A DNA stretch of 63,595 bases from Gnetum montanum (taxonomy: Eukaryota; Streptophyta; Gnetopsida; Gnetales; Gnetaceae). The DNA lies in NCBI GenBank assembly GCA_015680685.1, contig MNCI01014776.1, positions 7,207 through 70,801 on the forward strand. Reading direction: 5' to 3'. The first letter of the stretch is position 1, and every line of letters begins with the position of its first letter. Both the position numbers and the translations under genes were made by a program. This document shows, in pieces, positions 47,206 through 58,918 of the stretch. The notes below the pieces were generated by a model. The model ran no database searches and was not told the DNA's origin. It worked only from the letters and a program-made list of their open reading frames with translations.

Positions 47206-47500
47206 GAATTGTGTAGTAGAGATTAGTCAAGAAGAGCATATTTGTAGGTTGTGCACATGAGGAACCCTTGAAAATGAGTTACATGTGGATTTTCATATGT
47301 TTCTTTTTTGTGCTTTGACTACCCATTTTAGACAATATTATAATATTACTACAACAAGCTTTTATGATTTGTTTTTGATGCCTTCGTAACTGCTTGGTCA
47401 ATTTGTAGAGTCTATTTTTAATTTTTATGAAAATGTAATATTTGTCCAATAGGCCTTATGGGTCTTTAAACATAATAAAGCTTTATTTCATTCAATATTA
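47206..47500 (+). pseudogene. LINE 3'-end fragment, zinc-finger-like tail
   Basis: Reads EEHICRLCT then GTLENELHVDFHMFLFCALT, which resembles the C-x2-C-x7-H-x3/4-C type tail at the end of L1-like RT ORFs, followed by a conserved 3' region (LLGQFVESIF). It recurs at 48010-48250. No RT precedes it here. Confidence 0.6.
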
Positions 47501-47794
47501 ATTTTATTACTTTTAATTTATTTTAATGATCATTGTATTTTACATTTTACAATTTTTGCACAAAGAATTAACCCTTCTTATGTAAGGTATTCAAAGAGTG
47601 CACCATTTTTACATGAAGGGCAATTTTTCTACTTAACCTTTTATTTGCAAGATAAAAAGACCTTTGAAGTGTAATGCACCATGCAAACTTTATCATTGTT
47701 TGGATTATTATTATATTTATAGTAAAAATATTTTTTTATTCCTAGGTTTTTATTACTTTGTACCTCCTCAAAGACATGGATTTTCCTTTCAATT

Positions 47795-48260
47795 CCTTGA
47801 CATGAATATTGCCAGTTTTGTTTAGAGAGGAAAATTTTACATAGGCGATGACTTTAATGTTAGAACTAACTCTAGCATTTGTTTTATCCTAGGGAAAATA
47901 ATTTTATCATAAGGGAAAATATTTGTTAACTTGGAGAAAAGGACTAGATCTATTAGTTTTAAATGGTACTAATAAATATCTAAAATCAGGCAACTACACT
48001 TCTAAGAAGAGAACACCTCTAGGTTGCATAGGTTAGGAGCCCTTGAAAATAAGTTGCATATGTTTCTTTTCTATGTTGTAACTACCCATTTGAGACAATG
48101 TTATATTACAATAAAAAACTTGAATGATTTGTTATTGCTACCTCAATTGATACTTGGTCAACTTGTAGAATTTGTTTCTATTTTGCATAAAAATGTAATA
48201 TCTTTCCTATATATCCTATAGCTCTTCAAATTTAATAAAGCTTTAGTTTTGGTTTCAATG
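47795..48260 (+). pseudogene. LINE fragment: endonuclease joined directly to 3' tail
   Basis: The first half holds YIGDDFNVRTNSSICFILG near 47838, the GDFN-R endonuclease motif, and LDLLVLNGTNKYLKSGNYTS near 47945. At about 48000 it passes straight into the C-terminal tail (RLHRLGALENKLHMFLFYVV), a second copy of the block at 47240. RT is missing, so about 2 kb was deleted or two LINE pieces were joined. Confidence 0.65.
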
Positions 48261-50484
48261 TATACTTGCTATATAGTTTTCCATAGTATCAGTATAGGAT
48301 GTTCTTGCTCCAAAAATTATGAGAGTGATATCAACTGGAGAGTATTATTTATGTTGATTTTTGCAATTTTGTTAACTATATTATGATCTAGAGATTTTTT
48401 TACATCCTCATACTTGGTAAAGCTTTGTTTTCTTATAAATTTACATAGAAGACTCCAAAAATGGTTGAATACTAGCTGTTTAATTAATTTTTTTAACAAA
48501 AATTAAGTAATCTAAATCTTTTTCAATACTTGGTTAAGTGTAAAGATGAAAGCAAGACCTTTCATTATGTATCTCTGAGGATGTTGTCTAGAGCATGAGC
48601 AAAGGGCCTATTATAGAGCATGTACATATAAAGCTTTATATAATTGTCCTTTCATGACTTGGCTCTCAAATGAATTCACCATGCTCACAAGGAGTGAGTC
48701 ACTTCATGTTAAAGATTGGTTAGATTATCAAAAATGCTTTGACTTGTCCTTAGGAAATGAGCTAGAGGAAGAACAAAGCCCAAATCATAAGTTCAACTAT
48801 GAGGAAGTCCTAGCATAAAAGAAAATGAAGTTGGGCCTAGTAATAACAAAGAACAAAAGCTTATGACTCACATAAAAAGGATCCTACAAAAATTAATGTA
48901 GGCTTGAAAAAAGAGAAAGAAGAAGAGCCATAGACCATTTGTGCTAGGATGCCTATCCAAGTTGTCACACATATTGAATATACTAAGGATTATGAAAGAA
49001 AGATCCCTCAAAAGATTACAGTGAAAATCCACTAGTTACAAATAGGTCATCCTTAAGACTCTTCACCTTAGTCATTCATTTGTAAATATTTACATGCACT
49101 AGGAGGTTGCATCGGAATTTTTCATCTTTATTAAGCCTTAAGATCATAAAGGTTTCTTCCTAGAAAAGGTTTATAGATTCAAAATGTTTTCACATAGCCT
49201 CTAGATGCTCAAATGTATCTTCTACTTAGTGGAATTAGATGAGTTTTCTTTTAAGGAAAAATGGTGCACATTTGGCCATAGTATGAAGTAGGATATAGAA
49301 TTTTTAACTTTTCGAGAAAATTTTGTGGATGAGACTATGAAACTTATAATTATAAGAGAAAAATGCTTGATTGGCCACTTTCCAAAGGAGTTTTTATTCC
49401 AAAGCTAAATCTTTTACAAGATAATTGGTATTTTAATAAGTAAATAGCCTTGGAGATGTGTTGATATAGTAAGACCATATTAAGATTCTCTAAATTAAGC
49501 AAGAAAAAAATGACCTGATAAGTTGTACTAGTGATAAACCTATATGGTTTCAAAAGCATCTAGATCAATCTTAAAGACACAAGGCTCTTACAAACCCGAT
49601 ATGTACACAACCATTTCTGACATAGTGTGCTTATGTTAGTTATTCAATTTGCATTATAATATGATCCTAAATTATTAAGTTTAAAAAAGTTTAGAGTTAC
49701 TAGGCAAAGGTATGGGTTTGATTTCTAAGATAATAAAATGTCATTTCATGAGCTTATTTAAGGCCCCATCATAAACTAAGCTTGATATCTAAGAAGACTT
49801 ATGTGTAGCCAGAGTCTCAAAGGCTAAAGCTTAAGGATTCTTTGTAGAGTGCACATAAAAAAGAAGAAATTTCATGATAAGAGAAAAGACATATACTTTA
49901 GAAACTTAGTAGTTATTGATAAAATAAATTGCTAGAGGGCACGAGTTCAAGAAATGACATTATTGGCCCATGTCATTTGAAATGCTTTTAAACTACAAGT
50001 TATTTATTCTCTAAGTTGAGTGGCTCATAATGCCACATTGGCAAGAAGCTTAGTTATCTAGATAAAAAAGGGCTTTTATAAGGAGAAAAAGACATGAACA
50101 TATTATAATTTTAATATAGCTTCGTAGGCATGGGGTATGGTATGGCCAAATAAGAACTTATTTCTTAAAAAAAATATATGTCTTGAGATAAAGCTTATGT
50201 GATGAAAGGAGCTTAATGACACAAATATGAATTTTGTTTTCAAGGTTGAACCCATGACACATCATCACTTATCAAAGATAACTGTTAAGAAGCCAGTAAT
50301 GCTACATAAAGCTAAAAACATCTAGATGATTTCAAAATCATCTAGACATTTTCTACATAAGCCCAACTAGCATTGTCATATTAACCATCAAAAGAAAGAG
50401 CTCATATCATCTTTTGTAAAAGGGAGCCTAATAAAACATGGGATTTTGAAAAAATCTCAATCTCCATGTCAATGCATAGTCTTA
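48261..50484. other. Decayed sequence, no domain recognised
   Basis: About 2.2 kb. Between 48700 and 49400 the plus strand has protein-like runs (KCFDLSLGNELEEEQSPNHK, FVDETMKLIIIREKCLIGHF) broken by stops, so an old retroelement gene may be here. I could not assign a domain or family. Confidence 0.4.
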
Positions 50485-51262
50485 TGATGAGTTGTTTTTG
50501 GTTGGCTACATCGATGAGGCCTCGTCTACGAGACCCATCGACGCATCTCAACTTGTGTCGATGAGGCCTCGTTGACATGGTGTCTGTTCATCGCCTATAA
50601 ATATGCACCTACTAGTTGCATTTATGGGGGAGTCTAGATTTTAGTAGTAGTAAAGCTCTTGCATTTTTTTCCATTCAAAAGTTATAATTTTTTCCTTGAG
50701 TGCCTGTAGTAAGAGTCATTGAGTGTACAGATCTTTATTCGAGCATTGTTGTACCTGAGCACGACAGTGTATGCAAAAATAAAGACAAGATTTTTGATAA
50801 ACCTTGCAGTAGTTTGGATAGATTAGCTCTTTTATTTATGCATTCAATGTTTTCAATTATTTGTTAATTATTCTCAATTCTTTTGTAAATATTTTCCAAG
50901 AGTTGAGTTAATGAGATTATTAAGCCAAATAGATTAAATACATAAGTATGACCACTTCGAGCATAACACATATTCACTTGGTAATCCCACCAGTGTTGTT
51001 GCTTGGTATGACCAGTAGCATAGCATTTGGTTGCCCAGTAGTGGATATGTGTGTTAAGGACATGTAGGAAAAGTCTAAACGAATACTTATGTTAGGATTA
51101 GTTAAATGATTAGTTAATTAGTAATTTGGATTAGTTAATTAAACTCCTCTTTATCCACATTTCAAGCATCAAAATATAAAATATAAAATGATAAAAATCA
51201 GAAGCCTTAATTACACTTAACCATACCAACAAACATCACAAGTGTAATTGGAAGGACAAAGA
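50485..51262 (+). mobile_element. 5' LTR of element D, 3'-truncated
   Basis: Starts TGATGAGTTG like the H LTR. U3 has two CGATGAGGCCTCGT words; TATA box CTATAAATAT at 50595-50604; AATAAAG near 50790. Homology to the H LTR stops at about 51262, short of the CACTCATCA end, and no primer site follows. A deletion removed both. Confidence 0.85.
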
Positions 51263-51359
51263 TTGACCTTAAGGCTAGATTTACTTTATAAAAGTTAATA
51301 ACATTTCCACTATACATAAAATATAAAAGCACACTGACAATTTCATTTTGTTTTACAAA

Positions 51360-52800
51360 ATATCTTCTTCTTCTCATAAGCCTAAAGATACTAAACCATT
51401 GGTCCCATAGGAATGTAAGGTGGTATACACTCATCCAAATGAGTTTGTGCTGAATTTCCCCTCATCCTACATTAGGATGAACAACTACAATGACATGATA
51501 TGGAGGACAAGGTTGTTTTGCCTCTCGATAGATTTGTGCCCAAAATGCTATTCAAAACCCTTAAGAAGTTGGGCATAGTAGATCTTCACGAAGAGTATGT
51601 TGTGGATGGATATGACACTCGAAACTATTGTCCCATTGAAACACAACGTAAGTTAGACAAACATCAGAAGAAACTCCATGAATTCATAAAGAGGAAACAT
51701 TACACTAATCCCTTGTTCCTACTAGATCAAGAGGATAATGAGGATCCTTCCTTAGAAAGTTCTCAATATGAAGATTCTCCACCCGCTGTTACTAATGGTG
51801 AGGATGTGAACTTGACCCTACGATCAACTATTCATCAACTAGGTTCAAGAAAGAGTGATAGCCAAGGTAGGGACTCGTGTGAACATCACAATAACAAGCG
51901 ATCTAATGATGGAGTTCATAAAAAGTATAAGAGTGATTGCAGACATTGCGGTGGTGATGGTGTTCCACCTTCCTCTTCATCCTCTTCATTTAATTTTGAA
52001 CATTCCTCTTCATTTGATGGTTCTCATGAAAGCCACTATTGAAAAAACTATGATGAAGGTGATCAACAAAATAATAATGACTATGAAGGTCGCCAAAACT
52101 AAAGGGATGGCTGAAACCATCATCAGCATCATTAACGTAGTGATCATGATGAACCTTTACTGGTGACTCGAAGTATGGTTAACATTGTGGAGGTAGTAAG
52201 AATTCCAACAAGGCATATGAAGGACAGTCGGGTCAAGTGCCTAAATATGAACAATATCCCAAGATTTGAGGGGGGATACAATTCTAATCCACAGACACAT
52301 CTACAAGCTTTTCAAGATGCCTGTGCCTTACTAAACATCAAGAATGAGTGGCAGAAAATCAAGCTTTTCCCAAGGACACTCATTGAGGAAGCTGAAAGTT
52401 AGTACCAGTCCTTAGAATTGGAATCTATCTAAAGATGAAGTACCATGTTGGAGCTATTTAATGAAAAATACTAGATGTACCCCAGAGTGTCTGATCTGAG
52501 AAGGCAAATCCAAGGCTAGAAACAAGAAGCACATGAACCCTTGGATGCCACCATGGGTCAATACTATTCACTCTTACATAGATGTCTTGGCCATGGTTAC
52601 TCTCAAAGGGAACAACTTTGCCACATCATAGATGGGCTCAGGGCAGAAACAAGAAGAACCCTTGGAGTGTATACCCAAGGAAGGTTGTTTGAAATGAGAG
52701 CTCATCAGATCCAAAGGCTAATTGAGAAAGTATCAAAAGAAGAAGATGAGCTATGAAAAAGGGAGAGTGCTAAAAAGGATAATAAGGACCCACCTATTAG
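51360..52800 (+). pseudogene. gag: Element D gag
   Basis: Homologous to B's gag. The start codon that B has (ATG before CCTTCTTCTCAT) reads ATA at 51360. Block LPLDRFVPKMLFKTLKKLGI lies at 51520. Then comes a Ser-rich linker, and the capsid from 52240 (MNNIPRFEGGYNSNPQTHLQ, IKLFPRTLIEEAES, and HRCLGHGYSQREQLCHIIDG near 52580). It needs frame changes near 52040 and several TAG/TGA readthroughs. Not functional. Confidence 0.85.
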
Positions 52801-53800
52801 AAAATGAGAGATCTGAGTTTGTGATGAGGAAGAGTCACCACTTGATGAAGTGGTAAATAGAAAGACCTTGCCTATTCAAAAATCTATTTCTAACATTTCA
52901 GCCAAGGTTGACAAGTTATGGGACTTTTTAAATGAAAATTTTCAAACCGCTTTGAAGATTGTTGAAGAATCCAAAGAGCAAAATAGTGATCATAATTATA
53001 GAGGGTAAAAAGAAGATGAATGTGCCTACCAAAGAGGTAAGGGCAAAGTTGTTGTAGTAGAGGAAGTTGTCGAGTCTAACTATGATGATGAAACCAAATG
53101 TGACATTTATTAATATAAACATCCAAAGGGATGTTGCCCTATGATGGCACACTTACAAGAATTTAGAGTGTATACATTGAATCCTCACCTAGCACATAGG
53201 CACGCTCCAAGATGATTGCCTTACCCTCAAGGTAGTCCAAGGCAGTTCCACTAGCATCAACAAGCTTGCTATACAAGTGGAACTCCTCCACAACCTTATG
53301 AACAGTACCAATAGTGGTACCAATCACAATTATGGGGAATGCCATCACCAAGGCAACAATACCCTTATAGGCAACCAAATTCATATGGGTACAATGTTTA
53401 GCAACCCATCTCCCCTAGAAGTTCGACAAGTTATGCAACATTCCAACATCACTATTGCCCTCTAGAATACCAACAAACACATTCACCATCCACTCAAGGG
53501 GAAAATCCATATTTGTATTCTTATCATCCTCCACAATCCTCTATGGCTACACCTCCACCTTCAACTTAGTTACCTCTTGCTCTAGCCATGCAAGGTAAAA
53601 TTTCTCCATAGCCGTAGCAACAAAATGCTATAAGGGTTGTACACTCACAACCAATTTTTCAACCAAGGGGTTTAGATAATTGATCAAGGAAATGACCTTT
53701 CTTCCAACCCTGCAATTCTCTTTAGCCCTTAAAACCTACTTCAGCTAATCGCCTTGTATCTCTAGTACCCTCACCCTCTACATCAAATACCTTCGAGCAC
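52801..53800 (+). pseudogene. Element D gag tail and zinc-knuckle region
   Basis: A Glu/Lys-rich linker ends in KCDIYxYKHPKGCCPMMAHL at about 53096, the counterpart of B's CEICHYDHPKGC with the second Cys changed to Tyr. A Pro/Gln-rich stretch of several hundred bases follows without clear domains. Confidence 0.65.
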
Positions 53801-53859
53801 CCTTCAAACCAAGTGCTACCTAGGATCTGTACTATAATGCTAACTCATGCTCTTTCTAA

Positions 53860-54300
53860 CTAGATCAAGGTTGGCATCCTTCCTACAAAATATCTAATCT
53901 AGGAAATCTGTTTATCTTTCTACAAATTGCTAGATAAGAACCATGTAAGGCTCTTCTTAACTCTAGTTCCAGAGTTAACCTCATCTCCCATGATATGTAA
54001 AAATCCTAGAACCTACCACCTCTTAAGAGGAACAACATTCATTTAGAATTAGCAAATTAATTGATTATGGTCCCTTTGGGATTAGTAAAAGACATTGTGA
54101 CCACAGTTTGTGGGTGGTCCTACCCTACTAATTTTCTAGTAATCAAGTTGGACAACTGCAAAACTAACTTCCCCATCATCATGGGAAGGGCTTGGTTAAG
54201 CACAGTCGATGTTTGAATGGGTATAAGGAAGCTATCTCTTGAAATATCTAAGGAGAATGAGTTAGGAAATATTGAGAAGCATAGTTCATGCATTACATAT
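53860..54300 (+). pseudogene. Element D protease, catalytic Asp lost
   Basis: Collinear with B's protease. The active-site block reads ALLNSSSRVNLISHDM, with Asn and Ser where B has ALLDSGSRFNLIS. Both changes are G-to-A. The second half (LVIKLDNCKTNFPIIMGR then AWLSTVDV) is present, broken by stops. Confidence 0.75.
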
Positions 54301-54373
54301 AGTAACAATGGGTGCAATTTTATATAAAATATTTGGTTAATCAAGAGCACATACATTAAGGCATGTAATTAAT

Positions 54374-55700
54374 GTGCAAGAAATTAATATTCAACAGTGT
54401 CTATATGCAGCAACCAAAAAGAAAGAGGGCACCCAGTGGCTGATAGTTGATTTAGATAGTAGTACAATATGCAAAGAGCCAATTGAGAGCTTAACTTGTG
54501 CATATGTAGAAGCCATGGAAAAAATTAAACAAGTCCATTTGCAACTCTCTAATGAAGATGATGATAACTATTGGAGAGATTTGGGGATCCCTGATCACTT
54601 CAAGCAGGAGCCGTTAGAACTAAAAACTTTACCAGTCAAAATGGAATATGCATTTTTAAAGAATGGTAAACTAGTCATCATTAATGCCAAACTTGCTCCT
54701 GAAAAAAAAAGAAACATTGTTGAAATTGGTGAATAAATAGTCAAAAACCTTTACTTGGTCATATCTAGAGCTAATAGGAATCGATCCAAGGATATGCCAA
54801 CACTGCATCTACACTGACCTAGCCATGAAGCCTAGAAGGCAATCACAGAGGTAGCTAAACACCAAATTGAAGAAAATTGTTAAGGAGAAAATAGAGCAAC
54901 TCCTTAGGGTAGGGTTTATCTATCTAATCGCAAATAGTGAGTGGGTTAGCCCACTTGTAATTGTATCAAAGAAGGATGGTAAATGGCGGGTTTGCATTAA
55001 CTTTAGGTTGTTAAATATGGTAACATTTAAGGATCGCTTTTCTTTGTCATTTTTGAATCAAGTATTAGACACCATATCTAGGCATTGTTATTATAGTTTC
55101 TCATATGATTATAGTGGCTATAACCAAATCCAAATTGTGCCAGAAGACCAAGCTAAGACAACATTCATGAGTCCTTGGGGGATTTTTACATACTATAAGA
55201 TGCCATTTGGCCTATGTAATGCCCCTACAACATTTCAACGCTTTGTCCTTAGTATCTTTCAACATCAAATTGGTAGTGATGTTGAAGTTTTCATGGATGA
55301 CTTCTCCACCTATGGAGCTACATTTGAGTAAGCCTTAGATCGACTTGAGTAAGTACTAAAGAGATGTGTTAAGAAAAACCTATGGCCCAATTGGTAAAAG
55401 AGCCATCTTATGGTCCAAGAAGGTATTGTGCTAGGGCACCAAATTTTACAAAGAGTTATTGAGGTAGACCTAGAAAAGATAGGGGTCATCCAAGGGATAA
55501 CACGCTAACCAAAGATTGTTAAAGATGTTCAGTCATTCCTTGGACACATTGGTTACTACCAACACTTTCTTGAGAATTTCTCTAAGATTGCAAAGCCATT
55601 GGTAGAACTTACAAAGAAAGATGCACCTTTCGTTTGGACTAAGGAATGTGAAATTAAAAGAAAAACTCATAGAAAGACCAATCCTATGAGCACCTGATCA
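54374..55700 (+). pseudogene. pol: Element D reverse transcriptase
   Basis: A linker frame (54374-54736) precedes RT. From 54867: VGFIYLIANSEWVSPLVIVS, KKDGKWRVCINFRLLN, the first-Asp block (SFSYDYSGYNQIQIVPEDQA), TTFMSPWGIFTYYKMPFGLC, and the YMDD-type site VFMDDFSTYG at about 55290. Stops at 55329, 55350 and 55398 break the connection. The thumb block (VQSFLGHIGYYQHFLENFSK) is near 55530. RT copies the RNA. B lacks this entire region. Confidence 0.88.
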
Positions 55701-56060
55701 GTCTAAACCATTCCATATCATGATAGATGTATCTAACTATGCTTTGGAAGCTATGCTCATGCAGATGGATGATAAGAAATATCCATATTATATCCACTGC
55801 ACAAGTCAAAGCATTGTGGGAGCACAATTAAATTACACCACCAAAGAAAAGGAATTAATGGTAGTGGGGTATGTGCTAGAAAATTTTAGACATTATGTGT
55901 TAGGTTACAAAGTATTTGTACATATTGACCATAGTGTGATTCACTTCCTTATGAATAAGCCAATGGTAAGCCCTCATGTTATATGGTGGCTTGTGATCTT
56001 GCAAGAATTTGATCTTTACTATGATAGATAAAAAAGAAACCAAGAATGTGGTCGTGGACC
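55701..56060 (+). pseudogene. Element D RNase H
   Basis: Frame 55720-56031 reads MIDVSNYALEAMLMQMDDKK (first acidic block; usually DAS.YA.GA), then NYTTKEKELMVVGYVLENFR with the Glu, and FVHIDHSVIHFLMNK with the last Asp of the core. It ends at a TAA near 56029. Largely preserved but without an open connection to RT. Confidence 0.82.
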
Positions 56061-57270
56061 ATTTTTCTTGATTAATATGGGAAAACAAAGAGGAGGAGAG
56101 CTCACCCTTTCATCAATTTCTAGATGAACTTCTCTTTACTAGAGCAATAAATGAACACATGTTTGAAACAACAATATGGTATAATGAAATCCTCATATAT
56201 ATTCTCACTCAAGAGATGTCACAAGACTTGGATTTTAGGAAGAAGCAACAATTTCTTCATTGGATCAAATACTTCATGGAAATTAATGGACACCTTTACA
56301 AGGTGTATGCTGATGGCTTGATTCATTGGTGTGTCCCTGATGAAGATCAACTATGCATTCTCCAGGATGCTCATGAAAGACTTGCGGAGGCCACTATGTA
56401 AGGAGATGCATGACCATAAAAATATTGATGGAAAGATACTATTGGCCCACAATCTTTAGGGATGCCCACTAGTTTATCAAGTCTTATGAACATTGTCAAT
56501 GTGATGGGGGGATGGCCTCTTGTATGGAAGATCCTCAATAGTGGATTCAACCACTAGAACCTTTCAATATATGGGGAGTTGACTTCATGGATCCCATCAC
56601 ACCCATGTCGAATGGGAAAGTGTATATTATAGTAGTAGTTGACTATTGCACAAAATGGGCTAAAGTGGCAACCATTACAAACTACACATCATCCAATGCT
56701 ACCAAATTCATACAACAACATAGTGTAAATAAGTTTGGGGTGTTGCATTCACTAATTTCTAATAATGGGACTCATTTCATAGATACCACATTTAGAAAAT
56801 TAATGCAACACCTAGGGTTAGAACATAAATTAACAACACCTTACCACCCCCAAGTCAATGGTCAAGCAAAGGTAACCAACCAAGAGATTACAAAAATATT
56901 AAAATGAACCATTAGCAAATATAAGAAGGATTGAAGCATAAAATTTAATGATGCTCTCTGGGATCCTCGATCAACTTGGAAATTTCGTATTGAATATTCT
57001 CCCTATGAGTTAGTGTACGAGAAAATTCGAACACTCAAAATTCAATCTAAGCTTTGTACAGTCTCAATGGCCTATGATCTAAGCCTTGACCTAAGTTTAG
57101 CACAAAAGCAAAAATTGATCAATCTGAACATGCTAGATGAAAATTGCTTAGTGGTCCTATCTTTAAATGAGGTGAACAAGGAATTCAACAAGTAACACCA
57201 TGACCTTAGAATTAGGAAAGTAAGGTTACCCCACAGATGTACCTCAAAAGGAAAAATTTTAAACATTGTG
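56061..57270 (+). pseudogene. Element D integrase, two catalytic residues changed
   Basis: The zinc-binding part is decayed (HWCVPDEDQLCILQDAHERL near 56335). The core starts GVDFMDPITPMSNGKVYIIV with the first Asp. At about 56756 SNNGTHF has Asn for the second Asp, and NGQAKVTNQEI has Lys for the Glu; both are G-to-A changes. Frame 57013-57195 is the C-terminal part (MLDENCLVVLSLNEVNKEF). Confidence 0.82.
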
Positions 57271-58918
57271 GGAGGGACCTTATATAATTGATCAAAACTT
57301 TCCCTATGGGCCCATGATAATTTACAAACCTAATAGCCCAAATAAAAGGTAGTTGGTTAATATTCAACAAGTCAAACCTTTTCTAGAACCAAGATTGGCC
57401 AATGTTGACAGACACCCACATTATATTTCACAGATATCCTTTGTTCAGCTCAATTATGGGGAAGATGACCATCTATGCTGACCATTACCATGGGCTCTCA
57501 ATTTTTCTACCCTTTTTGTTTTTCACATTTTTGATTTTACAAATTTTTAATTTTGTAAGTTTTTGTAATTTTATACCATTTTTAGTACATTTAAATCTTC
57601 TTGATTATTTTACACTTTCTTATATATTTTACTTTATTTTGTTTCTTGTGTTTATTTTGATTAAGTGTGATATTTTCTCATTTTAGCTAATAAATTTTCT
57701 TTATTGTTGCAAGACACAATGCTACTATTACTATTTACTACTGAGGTTTTATGCTTAATGTGTGATTGTTGATGTCTAGTTTTAATTTTTGAATTTTGAT
57801 GCTTGATTACTTTGACATGATTTATTTTCATGGAATAGGTAGTGAGTCCATGTTGTCCATCCATCCAAAGAACTCTATGATTTACCTTGTTCTGGGAATT
57901 TGAGGTTCCTTTTTCATTAAAAGAAACCTTAATCAATGAATGACCTTGGTAGTTCTAGAATTAGGAAGGATCCAAAGGTTTGTAAAGGGTGTAACTTTAA
58001 GGGTAGTCAATACTCTTTGTACTCTTCTTCTTGCTTGAGTGCTTGACTATTTTTTCGTGAGCTTCTTACCATTCCATACCACTAATAATAGGAAGATAAA
58101 TAATGTCATTGCATGGTGTGGTTCTCATCATTAAAAAAATAAAAATAAAACAAAACAAAACAAAAAACAATGATGGGAATTCAAAGCATACCCCTTTGAC
58201 ATGAATAAGTCCTCGCATGGTGTGGTTCTCATTTCAAAAAACAAACAAACAAGAAAAGCAAAAAAAAAATAACAAAACAATGATGGGAATTCAAGGCACA
58301 TCCCTTGGACAAATAAAAGGGCTACAAGCACTAGTTATGGGACTCAAAAGACATACACCTATGCTTGAAGGTCCTTTCTAATTAAGGCCCTCTCTCTCTC
58401 ACTTTCTACTTCTCTCTCCTGTTTGTGGAATAGTGGTTGTCTTGCGAGGACACTCTTGTGTCTCGAGTGGATGGATCAGTCTTAGAGTGGTGATGCAAAG
58501 TCACTGAAAGTATATGGCTTCGGTCTAGACCAAGGATGGAACTTCTTAGATCATTTTAACCACAATTCCACAATGGAATTCTTATGACCTTAATTTGGAA
58601 CTCTATTCCACCTTCTCTATCATCCATCCATGTTTCCATAACCCACCTCACTACTATGGGGCCCACAGACTCCTTAGTTGAGGTTATGCAATGGCAAAAA
58701 GGGCATGAGCCTACTATGGGGAGGCCCCACCTTCATAGCTTTTGGCTTGATTAGTTAAGGTTCCTTACCTTTGACATTGCTACAATCTTATATTTTGTAT
58801 TTTCCATTGTGTAAACTGCTTAGTACTTAATATTTCATTGCATTCATCCATTAAATCAAATTTTCTCCATTTTTTTTAAATTTCTGAACTTCATCGTCAT
58901 CTTCTCATGATTTCATAT
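57271..58918 (+). other. 3' spacer of element D, no gene
   Basis: Collinear with B's spacer: the post-pol tract CAATTATGGGGAAGATGACC (57449), a T-rich stretch (57510-57660), ATGGTGTGGTTCTCA and AAGGGCATGAGCC (about 58698). Ends at the insertion of element G; candidate target duplication CATAT at 58914-58918. Confidence 0.7.
58105..58320. repeat. Tandem duplication of about 100 bp in D spacer
   Basis: The unit CATGGTGTGGTTCTCA to ATGGGAATTCAA[AG]GCA[CT]A appears twice in a row, each with an A-rich middle. Element B has a single copy at 31398-31490, so the duplication arose in D's line. Confidence 0.8.

Larger units (their letters stand above)
50485..58918 (+). mobile_element. Element D: gypsy element with gag-pol, interrupted by element G
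   Basis: The 5' LTR, gag, zinc knuckle, protease, RT, RNase H, integrase, post-pol tract and 3' spacer follow in the same order and family as B. The 3' spacer stops at 58918, where the LTR of element G starts; D's own 3' LTR must lie beyond G. The 5' LTR has lost its last 110 bp or so together with the primer site. RT has FMDDFSTYG and no second RNase H, so it is a non-chromovirus gypsy outside the Tat type of A. Confidence 0.85.
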
